Source of the DNA: Caulobacteraceae bacterium
GTDB taxonomy: Bacteria > Pseudomonadota > Alphaproteobacteria > Caulobacterales > Caulobacteraceae
Length of the DNA: 10,274 nt
Reading direction: 5' to 3'
Assembly (NCBI GenBank): GCA_028291305.1
Contig: JAQGII010000016.1
Span: 1-10,274, forward strand
The notes beneath the pieces were generated by a model. That model was not told the origin of the DNA. It searched no databases and saw only the letters and a list, made by a program, of their open reading frames with translations. Position 1 is the first letter of the stretch. Every line of letters starts with the position of its first letter. Of the stretch, positions 1-5,234 are shown piece by piece. The translations under genes and the position numbers were made by a program.

Positions 1-1
1 G

Positions 2-70
2 GCCTTCTTCAACCGGCTGCAGTCGTTCCGCTTCGAGGGCAACCGGCTGTACCTGAAGCCTCGCGCCTAG
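2..70 (+). CDS. C-terminal end of an unidentified protein (partial)
   Basis: Only the last 22 codons and a TAG stop are inside the window, reading in frame from base 2. The tail ends in GNRLYLKPRA, with alternating hydrophobic and polar residues that suggest a terminal beta strand. This is too little to name a family. The TAG stop (68-70) is also the first three bases of a palindromic repeat, so the repeat supplies the end of this gene. The gene is convergent with the small membrane protein that ends at 180. Confidence 0.5.
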   Translation, partial: AFFNRLQSFRFEGNRLYLKPRA

Positions 71-118
71 AGCCTTTCCGGTTCAAATGGAATCATTTGA
101 ACCGGACAAAAAGGCTCT
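68..118. repeat. Palindromic intergenic repeat, unit 1
   Basis: A long imperfect inverted repeat. Outer arms 69-77 and 110-118 (AGAGCCTTT / AAAGGCTCT) enclose a perfect 12-bp inner stem, 78-89 against 94-105 (CCGGTTCAAATG / CATTTGAACCGG), with a GAAT loop and an ACAA bulge at 106-109. As RNA it folds into one long hairpin between two convergent genes, so it may act as a bidirectional terminator or 3'-end stabiliser. From memory, similar TAGAGC...GCTCTA palindromes recur between genes in Caulobacterales and other alphaproteobacteria; a genome-wide copy count would confirm that it is dispersed. Confidence 0.7.
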
Positions 119-130
119 CAATCAAAGTGT

Positions 131-182
131 TAGAGCACGTCGGGCGGCGAAACCGGCATCCACTTTCGCCTGACGTGCTCTA
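131..182. repeat. Palindromic intergenic repeat, unit 2
   Basis: A second inverted repeat 12 bp after the first. Perfect 11-bp outer arms TAGAGCACGTC (131-141) and GACGTGCTCTA (172-182) surround a 7-bp inner stem GGCGAAA (146-152) / TTTCGCC (164-170). Its right end CTA (180-182) is the reverse complement of the TAG stop of the minus-strand gene at 180-488. Both units begin with TAGAGC and end with GCTCT, so they look like related units of one composite intergenic element. Confidence 0.7.
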
Positions 183-488
183 GCGTCGGCCGTCGGCTCC
201 GACGCCCGGCTTCAGGGTCGGCGTGGTCTGCGGGGTCTCCGACTGGCGCGGTTGCGGCGGCGGCGCCTGGAAGCGGTTCGCGTCCGCCTTGCTGCTGATC
301 GTAGGCTGTCCGGCGGGGTTCGACAGGTGGGGCGCGGAGGCGATCCAGAGGCTGGCGAAACCGATCACGACCAGCGCCATCGATATGCCCAGCACCCAGG
401 CCATGTGACGGCCGCGCCGCCCCTGCCTGGCTTCGGTGACCGTCAGGACCGGGGCATGCCCCTCGCCTTCATTGGGAACAACGGCCAT
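180..488 (-). CDS. Small single-span membrane protein, GSR-type promoter
   Basis: A 102-aa protein of unknown function. The order is a short polar N-terminus ending in the basic stretch RQGRRGRH (about residues 21-28), one transmembrane segment (about 29-51), then a Pro/Gln/Thr-rich low-complexity tail. By the positive-inside rule the N-terminus should be cytoplasmic and the tail periplasmic. The ATG at 488 is chosen over an in-frame upstream start because AAAGGAG lies just before it and the upstream residues are only Arg/Gly/Pro-rich read-through. A GGAAC-N16-GGTT promoter ends about 35 bp upstream, giving a leader of roughly 28 nt. The stop codon lies in the palindromic repeat. The family is not recognised. 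Confidence 0.75.
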   Translation of the reverse strand: MAVVPNEGEGHAPVLTVTEARQGRRGRHMAWVLGISMALVVIGFASLWIASAPHLSNPAGQPTISSKADANRFQAPPPQPRQSETPQTTPTLKPGVGADGRR

Positions 489-522
489 GGGTCTGTCTCC
501 TTTGCGGGGCCCCTCCAGGAAA

Positions 523-547
523 AACCCCCGCCCGACGCCCCTGTTCC
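523..547 (-). promoter_or_regulatory. EcfG/SigT-type promoter with variant -10
   Basis: On the minus strand GGAAC (543-547) is followed after exactly 16 bp by GGTT (523-526). The GSR consensus of Caulobacter SigT is GGAAC-N16-CGTT, so there is one mismatch in the -10. The expected start is near 516, 28 nt before the ATG at 488. The same GGTT variant precedes the small RNA at 1019. Confidence 0.6.
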
Positions 548-622
548 GGGGACACGTTCGAGGATGCGACGCTTGCGGATCAGCACTTGCCAGCCGCCCC
601 GGCCTTGGCCACCCTGCCGGCC

Positions 623-937
623 ATGAGCCGAGCCCGCCCCGCCCTCTTCGCCGCCGCCGTCCTCGCCGTCCTCGGGCCGAGCCTGGTCTCGCCCGGAGCG
701 GCGCGCGCCCAGGCTGCCGCACATCTGGTGGGGGCCGAACTGAAGGACTCCAAGGGCAAGGCGGTGGGCCGCATCGAACGGGTGATCGCCGGCGCCGACG
801 GCAGGCCGGCGCAGGTGCTGGTGCGGGTGGACCGCGTCCTGCGGACCCTGCCGACCGACGCCCTGACCCCGGCGGGCGACGGCTACGCCTCGGTCTTGAG
901 CCGGGCCGAGATCGCCGCCCTGCCTCCCTCGGAATAG
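623..937 (+). CDS. Exported PRC-barrel domain protein
   Basis: A 104-aa protein beginning with a Sec signal peptide: basic SRAR, a hydrophobic core to about residue 25, and a probable AARA|Q cleavage after residue 29. The mature part carries a PRC-barrel-like fold at about residues 35-85, with the typical pattern LVGAELKDSKGKAVGRIE, then a second strand pair around VLVRVD. PRC-barrel domains are small beta barrels often found in envelope and stress proteins; the ligand here is unknown. The ATG at 623 gives a clean signal peptide. An in-frame TTG at 587 would add 12 residues in front of it and has no better ribosome site. No strong Shine-Dalgarno sequence and no EcfG site is visible upstream, although the divergent neighbour has one. 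Confidence 0.75.
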   Translation: MSRARPALFAAAVLAVLGPSLVSPGAARAQAAAHLVGAELKDSKGKAVGRIERVIAGADGRPAQVLVRVDRVLRTLPTDALTPAGDGYASVLSRAEIAALPPSE

Positions 938-987
938 GCCACTCGCCTGCGACGCGAAAAAGATTTCCCTATTTGTGATTTGACGGG

Positions 988-1012
988 GGAACAAGAGACG
1001 CGGTCGTGGGTT
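988..1012 (+). promoter_or_regulatory. EcfG/SigT-type promoter of the small RNA
   Basis: GGAAC (988-992), 16 bp, then GGTT (1009-1012): GSR consensus spacing with C to G in the first -10 base. The predicted start at about 1019-1020 coincides with the first base of a 12-bp stem, which supports a non-coding transcript starting there. A TTGACG at 980-985 overlaps the -35, but no matching housekeeping -10 was found. Confidence 0.7.
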
Positions 1013-1018
1013 TAGATG

Positions 1019-1144
1019 ATGCGGAGGCGGCGACGCCCCCCCGACTTAAGGCCGGGCATTGCCCCGGTCAGTCGCCTCCGCACCCCTATTCTCGATGATG
1101 CAACTCCTATGGGCGGACAGAGCAATCGGCCCGCCCCTTTCTTT
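1019..1144 (+). ncRNA. gsrN: Candidate GsrN, general stress response small RNA
   Basis: About 125 nt between an EcfG promoter and an intrinsic terminator, with no convincing reading frame. The 5' domain is closed by a 12-bp stem (1020-1031 with 1071-1082, one G-U pair). Inside it are an unpaired C7 tract (1036-1042) and a small hairpin CCGGG/CCCGG (1052-1056 / 1063-1067). A linear linker (1083-1110) leads to the terminator hairpin. This matches what is known of Caulobacter GsrN: SigT-dependent, a 5' stem-loop exposing a cytosine-rich loop that pairs with G-rich leaders such as that of katG, and a 3' terminator hairpin. The identity rests on architecture and promoter, not on a sequence comparison. 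It is convergent with the OmpA-family gene, which ends 18 bp beyond the terminator. Confidence 0.7.
1111..1144 (+). terminator. Intrinsic terminator of the small RNA
   Basis: GGGCGG (1111-1116) pairs with CCGCCC (1131-1136) around a 14-nt loop, followed by the T-rich run CTTTCTTT (1137-1144). It would end the small RNA at about 1144, before the convergent OmpA-family gene. Confidence 0.7.
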
Positions 1145-1162
1145 GGGCCGGGCCCGCAGCGG

Positions 1163-1618
1163 TCAGCGGGCGAAGCGGACGTAGACGTCGGCGCGCCGGC
1201 GCAGAGGTTTGGCGGCGTCGCCAGCGAGCGCACCGGCTTCGCCCACCGCGCTCAGCTTGAACGACGGCCCCGGCAGGCCGCCTTTGGCCAGGGCGGCGGC
1301 CACGCGCTCGGCCCGGGCGCGCGACAGCTCCAGATTGGGCTCGGCCGGACCACGGTAGTCGGCCAGGCCCACCACCTCGACGCTGGCCGCCGGGCAGCCG
1401 GCCGCGTGGCTCCCCGCGTTGGCGATCACCGCCTGGGCCGGCTTGGTCAGGTCGGCGGAGCGGTCGGCGAAATAGACGGCGAAGAAGAAGTCGGTGCAGC
1501 GCGGGGTGGTCGCGATCTGGGCGCGCGAGCCCAGGCCCGACACCTGGGCGCAGCCGGCCAGCGCCGCGGCGGCCAGCGCCGCCCCTATCGCCCGTCTCGT
1601 CGTCGCCGATCTGTGCAC
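1163..1618 (-). CDS. OmpA-family lipoprotein
   Basis: A 151-aa protein. The N-terminus is a lipoprotein signal peptide with lipobox LAGC (Cys23), so it should be lipid-anchored in the envelope. Residues of about 45-150 form an OmpA C-terminal peptidoglycan-binding domain: VYFADRSADLT opens it, VVGLADYRG sits where the family has a GHTDxxG-type loop, NLELSRARAERV is the helix that carries the conserved Arg, and LRRRADVYV is the final strand. The likely role is tethering the outer membrane to peptidoglycan. The start is GTG at 1618, preceded by GAGGGA at good spacing. It lies 16 bp behind the small lipoprotein gene and should be cotranscribed with it from the EcfG promoter at 1917-1941. It is convergent with the candidate gsrN. 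Confidence 0.8.
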   Translation of the reverse strand: MHRSATTRRAIGAALAAAALAGCAQVSGLGSRAQIATTPRCTDFFFAVYFADRSADLTKPAQAVIANAGSHAAGCPAASVEVVGLADYRGPAEPNLELSRARAERVAAALAKGGLPGPSFKLSAVGEAGALAGDAAKPLRRRADVYVRFAR

Positions 1619-1634
1619 AACATCCCTCGCAGCC

Positions 1635-1898
1635 CTAGAAGCGGGGTTCGCCGCTCTGCCAATAGTAGCGACCGGTCGCCGGGTCGAAGTAGTAATACCG
1701 GGCGGTCTTGTCGTCGTAATACTGCTTGCGATTGACGGGCGGGCAGCCCGTCAGGTCGCCCTTGATGCAATCCTTGACCGCCGTCGGGGCCGCGCCCTTG
1801 GGGGTCTGCGAATCTTCGCGGAAGGAATGGATGGCGCTGCAACCCGCCAGAAGCGCGACCGCGCCGGTCAGGGCGATCAGGGCCATGCGCATATCCAT
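1635..1898 (-). CDS. Small Tyr-rich lipoprotein
   Basis: An 87-aa predicted lipoprotein with signal peptide MDMRMALIALTGAVALLAGC and Cys20 as the lipidated residue. The mature part is short and has two further cysteines (Cys44 and Cys53), which could form a disulfide in the periplasm. It ends in an aromatic segment in which two similar blocks, KQYYDDKTARYYYF and DPATGRYYW, follow each other. The ATG at 1898 is preceded by CGGAGAT. In-frame codons extend upstream to 2063 but cross the promoter and are not coding. The perfect EcfG promoter leaves a leader of about 12 nt. First gene of an operon with the OmpA-family lipoprotein. The family is not recognised. Confidence 0.75.
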   Translation of the reverse strand: MDMRMALIALTGAVALLAGCSAIHSFREDSQTPKGAAPTAVKDCIKGDLTGCPPVNRKQYYDDKTARYYYFDPATGRYYWQSGEPRF

Positions 1899-1916
1899 AT
1901 CTCCGTCGTTGTTCGA

Positions 1917-1941
1917 AACGTATGATGGTTTGGCCGGTTCC
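1917..1941 (-). promoter_or_regulatory. EcfG/SigT promoter of the lipoprotein operon
   Basis: Minus strand: GGAAC (1937-1941), 16 bp, CGTT (1917-1920), a perfect match to the GSR consensus. The start is expected near 1910, 12 nt before the ATG at 1898. Its -35 lies only 4 bp from the -35 of the divergent promoter at 1946. Confidence 0.85.
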
Positions 1942-1945
1942 GGGT

Positions 1946-1970
1946 GGAACTCGGCGGCGAGCCTCCCGTT
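1946..1970 (+). promoter_or_regulatory. EcfG/SigT promoter of the membrane protein/lipid kinase operon
   Basis: Plus strand: GGAAC (1946-1950), 16 bp, CGTT (1967-1970), a perfect GSR consensus. The start is expected near 1978, giving a leader of about 80 nt before the first gene at 2056. Confidence 0.85.
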
Positions 1971-2055
1971 GAATCGCCCAGGTCGGGACGTGTCAATTCT
2001 CTTGGACGCTCGGAGCGTGGCTCCGTGACCTCCAGGGGACCGCCGGCCGGAGTAT

Positions 2056-2439
2056 ATGGTCATGGAATTCTGGAAATATCGCCGTAAACCCGTTGCGGTG
2101 GAAACCGCCCAGGTCGACGGTCCGCCGGACCGCCGCGACGCCTTCGAGGAAGGCCGGCGCCAAGGCCGCCTGGACGAGCGCCGCCGTCATCACGGCCACC
2201 CGCTGCTGAAGCTGGCGGTGGTGGTGGTGGCCGTCGCCGGGGCCGCCGTGCTGGCCCTGGCCGCCCATGAGGGCTCCTTCTCGCGCGGCGGCGCCGTGGT
2301 TGATCGCAACCTGGCGGTCGCCGCCGACAATGCGCAGGTCAGCGGCGCCCAGGCCGTGGCCCAGGCCGGACAGGCCGTGAAGGACGCGGGAACCTCGCTG
2401 GAGAAGAAGGTCACGGACGCCACGGCGTCCAAGCATTGA
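2056..2439 (+). CDS. Single-span membrane protein, GSR promoter
   Basis: A 127-aa protein of unknown function. A charged N-terminal half of about 50 residues, rich in Arg, Glu, Asp and His, precedes one transmembrane segment (about residues 51-69, LLKLAVVVVAVAGAAVLALA). An Ala/Gln/Lys-rich, probably amphipathic helical tail follows on the other side (about 85-127). Two in-frame ATGs compete: 2056 is only 3 nt after GGAG (2049-2052), while 2062 is 9 nt after it, so translation may begin at 2062 (MEFWKYRRKP). It is the first gene behind a perfect EcfG promoter and is followed after 22 bp by the lipid kinase gene. Confidence 0.75.
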   Translation: MVMEFWKYRRKPVAVETAQVDGPPDRRDAFEEGRRQGRLDERRRHHGHPLLKLAVVVVAVAGAAVLALAAHEGSFSRGGAVVDRNLAVAADNAQVSGAQAVAQAGQAVKDAGTSLEKKVTDATASKH

Positions 2440-2461
2440 CGCCGCTGAAGGGACTGACGGC

Positions 2462-3430
2462 ATGACCGGGGCGGATGTCCTGGCCAGGCGGCCAGTGCTG
2501 CAGCCCGCTCCCCGCCTGACGCGCGTCGAGATCGTCGCCAACGAACACTCCGGCAGCGTCGGGCCCGGCGCCGCGGCGGAGGCGGAGGGCATCGCGCGCG
2601 GCTTCGGGCTCGAGGTGAACGCGCGGGCGGTGGAGCCCCACGACCTGCACGCCCAGTTGCTGGCCGCCGTGGCCGCCGCGCCCGACCTGCTGGTGGTGAT
2701 CGCTGGAGACGGCACCGCCAACATGGCCGCGACCCTGTGCGGCCCCGACGGCCCCCTGCTGGCCTGCCTGGCGGGCGGCACCATGAACATGCTTCCCCGC
2801 GCCCTGTACGGCCGCCGCGACTGGCAGACCGCGTTGCGCGCCATCCTGTCGGACGGGGCTGTGATGGCCGTCGCGGGGGGCGATGCGGACGGCAACGCCT
2901 TCCATGTGGCGGCCATCCTGGGCAACCCAGCCCTGTGGGCGCCCGCGCGCGAAGCGATCCGCGAAGGCAGGTTCGCGGAGGCCTGGCAGCGGGCGCGCTA
3001 TGCCTGGCGCCGCGCCTTCCGCTCCAAGCTGCACTATACCCTGGACGGCGACATGAACGGCCGGGCCGAGGCCCTGGGCCTGCTCTGTCCCATCGTCTCC
3101 AAGGGGATCAGCGACGACACGCCGGCGCTGGAAGCCGCCGCCGCCAATCCTCCGGGGCTGCTCGCCGTCCTGCGCCTGGGCCTGGAAACCCTGGTCCTGC
3201 CCTATCTCTATCCGGAGCTGGGCGGCGGCTGGCGCAGCAGCCCCTTCGTCAAGACCGGCGTGTGCCGGCAAGGCCACGTTTCGGGCCGTCGCCACATCCA
3301 CGCCATCCTCGACGGCGAGATCATCCGCCTGCCCAAATTTGTCCGCATCAGCTTCATCCCCGTGGCCTTCCGCGCCCTGGTGGTGGCGGCGGACGAAGGT
3401 CGTCCCGAAGGCGGCGACGCCTCGATCTGA
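2462..3430 (+). CDS. Diacylglycerol kinase-family lipid kinase
   Basis: A 322-aa cytosolic enzyme of the DAGK catalytic family (DgkB/YegS/LCB5 type), which transfers phosphate from a nucleoside triphosphate to diacylglycerol or a related lipid alcohol. Visible motifs are VANEHSGSV (residues 25-33, counterpart of the NPxSG motif), IAGDGTAN (80-87, nucleotide-binding GDGT) and LAGGTMNMLPRAL (103-115, the GGTxN motif). The C-terminal half is the usual beta sandwich, with GEIIRLP near the end. ATG 2462 follows AAGGGA. The stop overlaps the start of the metallophosphoesterase by one base (TGATG), indicating translational coupling. The exact substrate cannot be read from sequence. Confidence 0.85.
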   Translation: MTGADVLARRPVLQPAPRLTRVEIVANEHSGSVGPGAAAEAEGIARGFGLEVNARAVEPHDLHAQLLAAVAAAPDLLVVIAGDGTANMAATLCGPDGPLLACLAGGTMNMLPRALYGRRDWQTALRAILSDGAVMAVAGGDADGNAFHVAAILGNPALWAPAREAIREGRFAEAWQRARYAWRRAFRSKLHYTLDGDMNGRAEALGLLCPIVSKGISDDTPALEAAAANPPGLLAVLRLGLETLVLPYLYPELGGGWRSSPFVKTGVCRQGHVSGRRHIHAILDGEIIRLPKFVRISFIPVAFRALVVAADEGRPEGGDASI

Positions 3431-4221
3431 TGCCGCGCATCCTGCATATGTCGGACATCCACTTCGGCGCCGAGAACACCCTGGCCACGGCCGCGGCGGC
3501 CGGCTACGCGCGCAGCCAGCGGTTCGACCTGCTGGTGATCAGCGGCGACATTACCCAGGACGGCAAGCCGCTGGAGTTCGAGGCCGCCGCCCGCTGGTAC
3601 AACGTCCTGCCCGGCCCCAAGATGATCACCCCGGGCAACCACGACATGCCCCAGGTGAGCCCCGAACGTCTGTACCACCCGTTCGGCCGCTACGAACGGC
3701 GCTTCGGCCCGCCCGGCAGCGCCTGGTTCGACGGCGCCGGCATGGCCGTGCGGGCCTTCAACACCGCGCGCGGCATCCAGTTTCGGCCCAACTGGTCCAA
3801 GGGCGCCCTGTCGCGGGGCCAGGCCGCCGCGGTGGCCAACGACCTGTCGCGCACCCCGGCCGGGATCTTCAAGATCGCCGTCTGCCACCATCCGCTGGTG
3901 GAGGTCCCGGACGGGCCGATGACCGCGCGGGTGATCGGCGGGCCGCGCGGCGCCTGCCTGATGGCCGAGGCCGGCGTCGACATGATCCTGTCGGGCCACG
4001 TCCACACCCCCTTCGCCTTCCCCGTGCCGTTCGCCGACCGCCACACCTATTCGGTGGGCGCCGCGACCCTGTCCCTGCGCGAGCGGGGCACGCCGGCGGG
4101 CTTCAACGTGATCGACATCGACGCGTCGACCATCCGCGTGGCCGCCCTGGCCTGGACCGGATCGCACTTCGAGCCGTCGCGGACCTGGGCCCTGCCCCGG
4201 CGGACGCCGCAAGGGGCATAG
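3430..4221 (+). CDS. Calcineurin-like metallophosphoesterase
   Basis: A 263-aa enzyme with the complete di-metal phosphoesterase signature in order: SDIH (residues 8-11), ISGDITQDG (37-45), TPGNHD (67-72), CHHPL (152-156) and SGHVHTP (188-194). This is the cyclic-nucleotide phosphodiesterase/CpdA-like branch of the family; possible substrates are cyclic nucleotides, phospholipid headgroups or other phosphodiesters. No signal peptide, so it is probably cytoplasmic. The ATG overlaps the kinase stop, and a lipid kinase and a phosphoesterase made in a coupled way suggest that they act on related substrates; that link is inference. It ends 3 bp before a strong stem-loop. Confidence 0.85.
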   Translation: MPRILHMSDIHFGAENTLATAAAAGYARSQRFDLLVISGDITQDGKPLEFEAAARWYNVLPGPKMITPGNHDMPQVSPERLYHPFGRYERRFGPPGSAWFDGAGMAVRAFNTARGIQFRPNWSKGALSRGQAAAVANDLSRTPAGIFKIAVCHHPLVEVPDGPMTARVIGGPRGACLMAEAGVDMILSGHVHTPFAFPVPFADRHTYSVGAATLSLRERGTPAGFNVIDIDASTIRVAALAWTGSHFEPSRTWALPRRTPQGA

Positions 4222-4224
4222 AAA

Positions 4225-4251
4225 AAGCGCCCCGGGCGGACCGGGGCGCTT
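4225..4251 (-). terminator. Bidirectional stem-loop terminator
   Basis: A perfect 11-bp stem, AAGCGCCCCGG (4225-4235) with CCGGGGCGCTT (4241-4251), and a 5-nt loop. Read on the minus strand it ends in a run of five T (CTTTTTC), a standard intrinsic terminator for the DUF1328 gene. On the plus strand it follows the phosphoesterase stop with only a two-T tail, so termination that way should be weaker. Confidence 0.85.
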
Positions 4252-4274
4252 CGTCTCAGGCGTCGGCGGCGTCG

Positions 4275-4451
4275 CTACAACGGTCGCCCGCCGCCGCGCG
4301 CCAGGTGCATGATCAGCGACACGACCAGCAGCACCAGGAAGACGTAGAACAGGATCTTGGCGATCCCGGCCGCCGCGCCGGCGATGCCGGCAAAGCCGAG
4401 CAGGCCGGCGATCAACGCGATAACCAGGAAAATTAGGGCCCACCTGAGCAT
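4275..4451 (-). CDS. DUF1328 small membrane protein
   Basis: A 58-aa protein beginning [20 protein letters not shown], typical of the DUF1328 (YtjA) family of two-span inner-membrane proteins; the second span is about residues 30-50. The family is common in stress regulons of proteobacteria but its molecular role is unknown. The ATG at 4451 has GGGAG 7 nt upstream. Upstream in-frame residues (METTRPSG...) lie in the leader and are not typical of the family. The leader of about 80 nt from the EcfG promoter contains a small hairpin, GCGCCC/GGGCGC at 4470-4485, just before the ribosome site. Confidence 0.85.
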   Translation of the reverse strand: MLRWALIFLVIALIAGLLGFAGIAGAAAGIAKILFYVFLVLLVVSLIMHLARGGGRPL

Positions 4452-4538
4452 CGTCGCTCCCTCTGTGCGGCGCCCGGACGGGCGCGTGGTTTCCAAACAG
4501 CCGGTCCGCGATCGGGGTCGGGACCGGGCTGCCTTGGG

Positions 4539-4563
4539 AACGTGCTGCGAGGGGGCCTGTTCC
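4539..4563 (-). promoter_or_regulatory. EcfG/SigT promoter of the DUF1328 gene
   Basis: Minus strand: GGAAC (4559-4563), 16 bp, CGTT (4539-4542), a perfect GSR consensus placed just after the superoxide dismutase stop. The start is expected near 4532. The element is symmetrical (GGGAAC 4536-4541, GTTCCC 4559-4564), so a weaker GGAAC-N16-TGTT also reads on the plus strand, where it would face into the dismutase gene. Confidence 0.8.
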
Positions 4564-4571
4564 CGGGTCGT

Positions 4572-5189
4572 CTACGGGTGGGTCCAGAGCGGGCCCTGGC
4601 CCTTGGCCGCCGCCAGTTGGCTCTGGGCCAGGGCCCAGTTGGGCAGGGCGTCGAACCAGGCCTTCAGGAAGGCGGCGCGGTCGTTGCGGTAGTCGACGTA
4701 GTAGGCGTGCTCCCACAGGTCGCAGACCAGCAGGGGCGTGAGGTCCTTGCCCAGCAGGTTCTCGCCGTCGTGCGATTGCACCACCGACAGGGCGCCGTCC
4801 TTGGCCGCGGCCAGCCACACCCAGCCCGAGCCGAAGTGGGCCGAACCCTCGTCGACGAACTTGGTCTTCAGGCCCTCGAGCCCGCCGAAGGCGGCGGTGA
4901 TGGCGGCCAGCAGGGGGCCCGCGGGGGCCGCTTTGGCGGGGGTCATGCTGTGCCAGAAGAAGGTGTGGTTCCACGCCTGGGCGGCGTTGTTGAACAGCTT
5001 CTTCTCGCCCGCCTGGGCCGCCTTGACGATGACGTCCTCGAGCGAGCCGGCGGTCTTGCCCGCCAGGATCTCGTTGGTCACGGCGAAGTAGCGGGCGTGG
5101 TGCTTGTCGTGGTGCAGATGAAGGGTTTCGGCCGACATCGTCGGCTGCAGCGCGTCGTAGCCGTAGGGCAGATCGGGGAGGGTGAACAT
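4572..5189 (-). CDS. sodB: Superoxide dismutase, Fe type
   Basis: A 205-aa Fe/Mn-family superoxide dismutase, converting superoxide to hydrogen peroxide and oxygen. The four metal ligands are in place: His26 (LHLHHDKHH), His75 (AWNHTFFWH), Asp157 and His161 (DLWEHAYY). Gln71 in NNAAQAWNH is the outer-sphere glutamine position of iron enzymes (manganese enzymes have Gly there), so iron is the likely metal; cambialistic use cannot be excluded. No signal peptide, so it is cytoplasmic. ATG 5189 is preceded by TGGAG. It lies 45 bp behind the holin-like gene on the same strand, with no separate promoter seen, so readthrough from the EcfG promoter at 6002-6026 is plausible. Confidence 0.92.
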   Translation of the reverse strand: MFTLPDLPYGYDALQPTMSAETLHLHHDKHHARYFAVTNEILAGKTAGSLEDVIVKAAQAGEKKLFNNAAQAWNHTFFWHSMTPAKAAPAGPLLAAITAAFGGLEGLKTKFVDEGSAHFGSGWVWLAAAKDGALSVVQSHDGENLLGKDLTPLLVCDLWEHAYYVDYRNDRAAFLKAWFDALPNWALAQSQLAAAKGQGPLWTHP

Positions 5190-5234
5190 GCGGGAAACTC
5201 CACTGGGACGCGGCCCAGCGGAGCGCCGGGCGCG

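Noticed and set aside
587..625. TTG at 587 as start of the PRC-barrel protein
   Set aside because: It would place 12 extra residues before a clean signal peptide and has no ribosome site; ATG 623 is preferred.
2737..4221. Start at 2737 for a 494-aa version of the phosphoesterase
   Set aside because: The extra 231 residues are an Arg/Pro-rich shadow of the lipid kinase; SDIH motif numbering and the TGATG overlap fix the start at 3430.
3208..4974. 588-aa minus-strand open frame
   Set aside because: Antisense to the phosphoesterase and across the DUF1328 and sodB genes; Arg/Gly/Pro-rich composition typical of shadow frames at high GC, with no family motifs.
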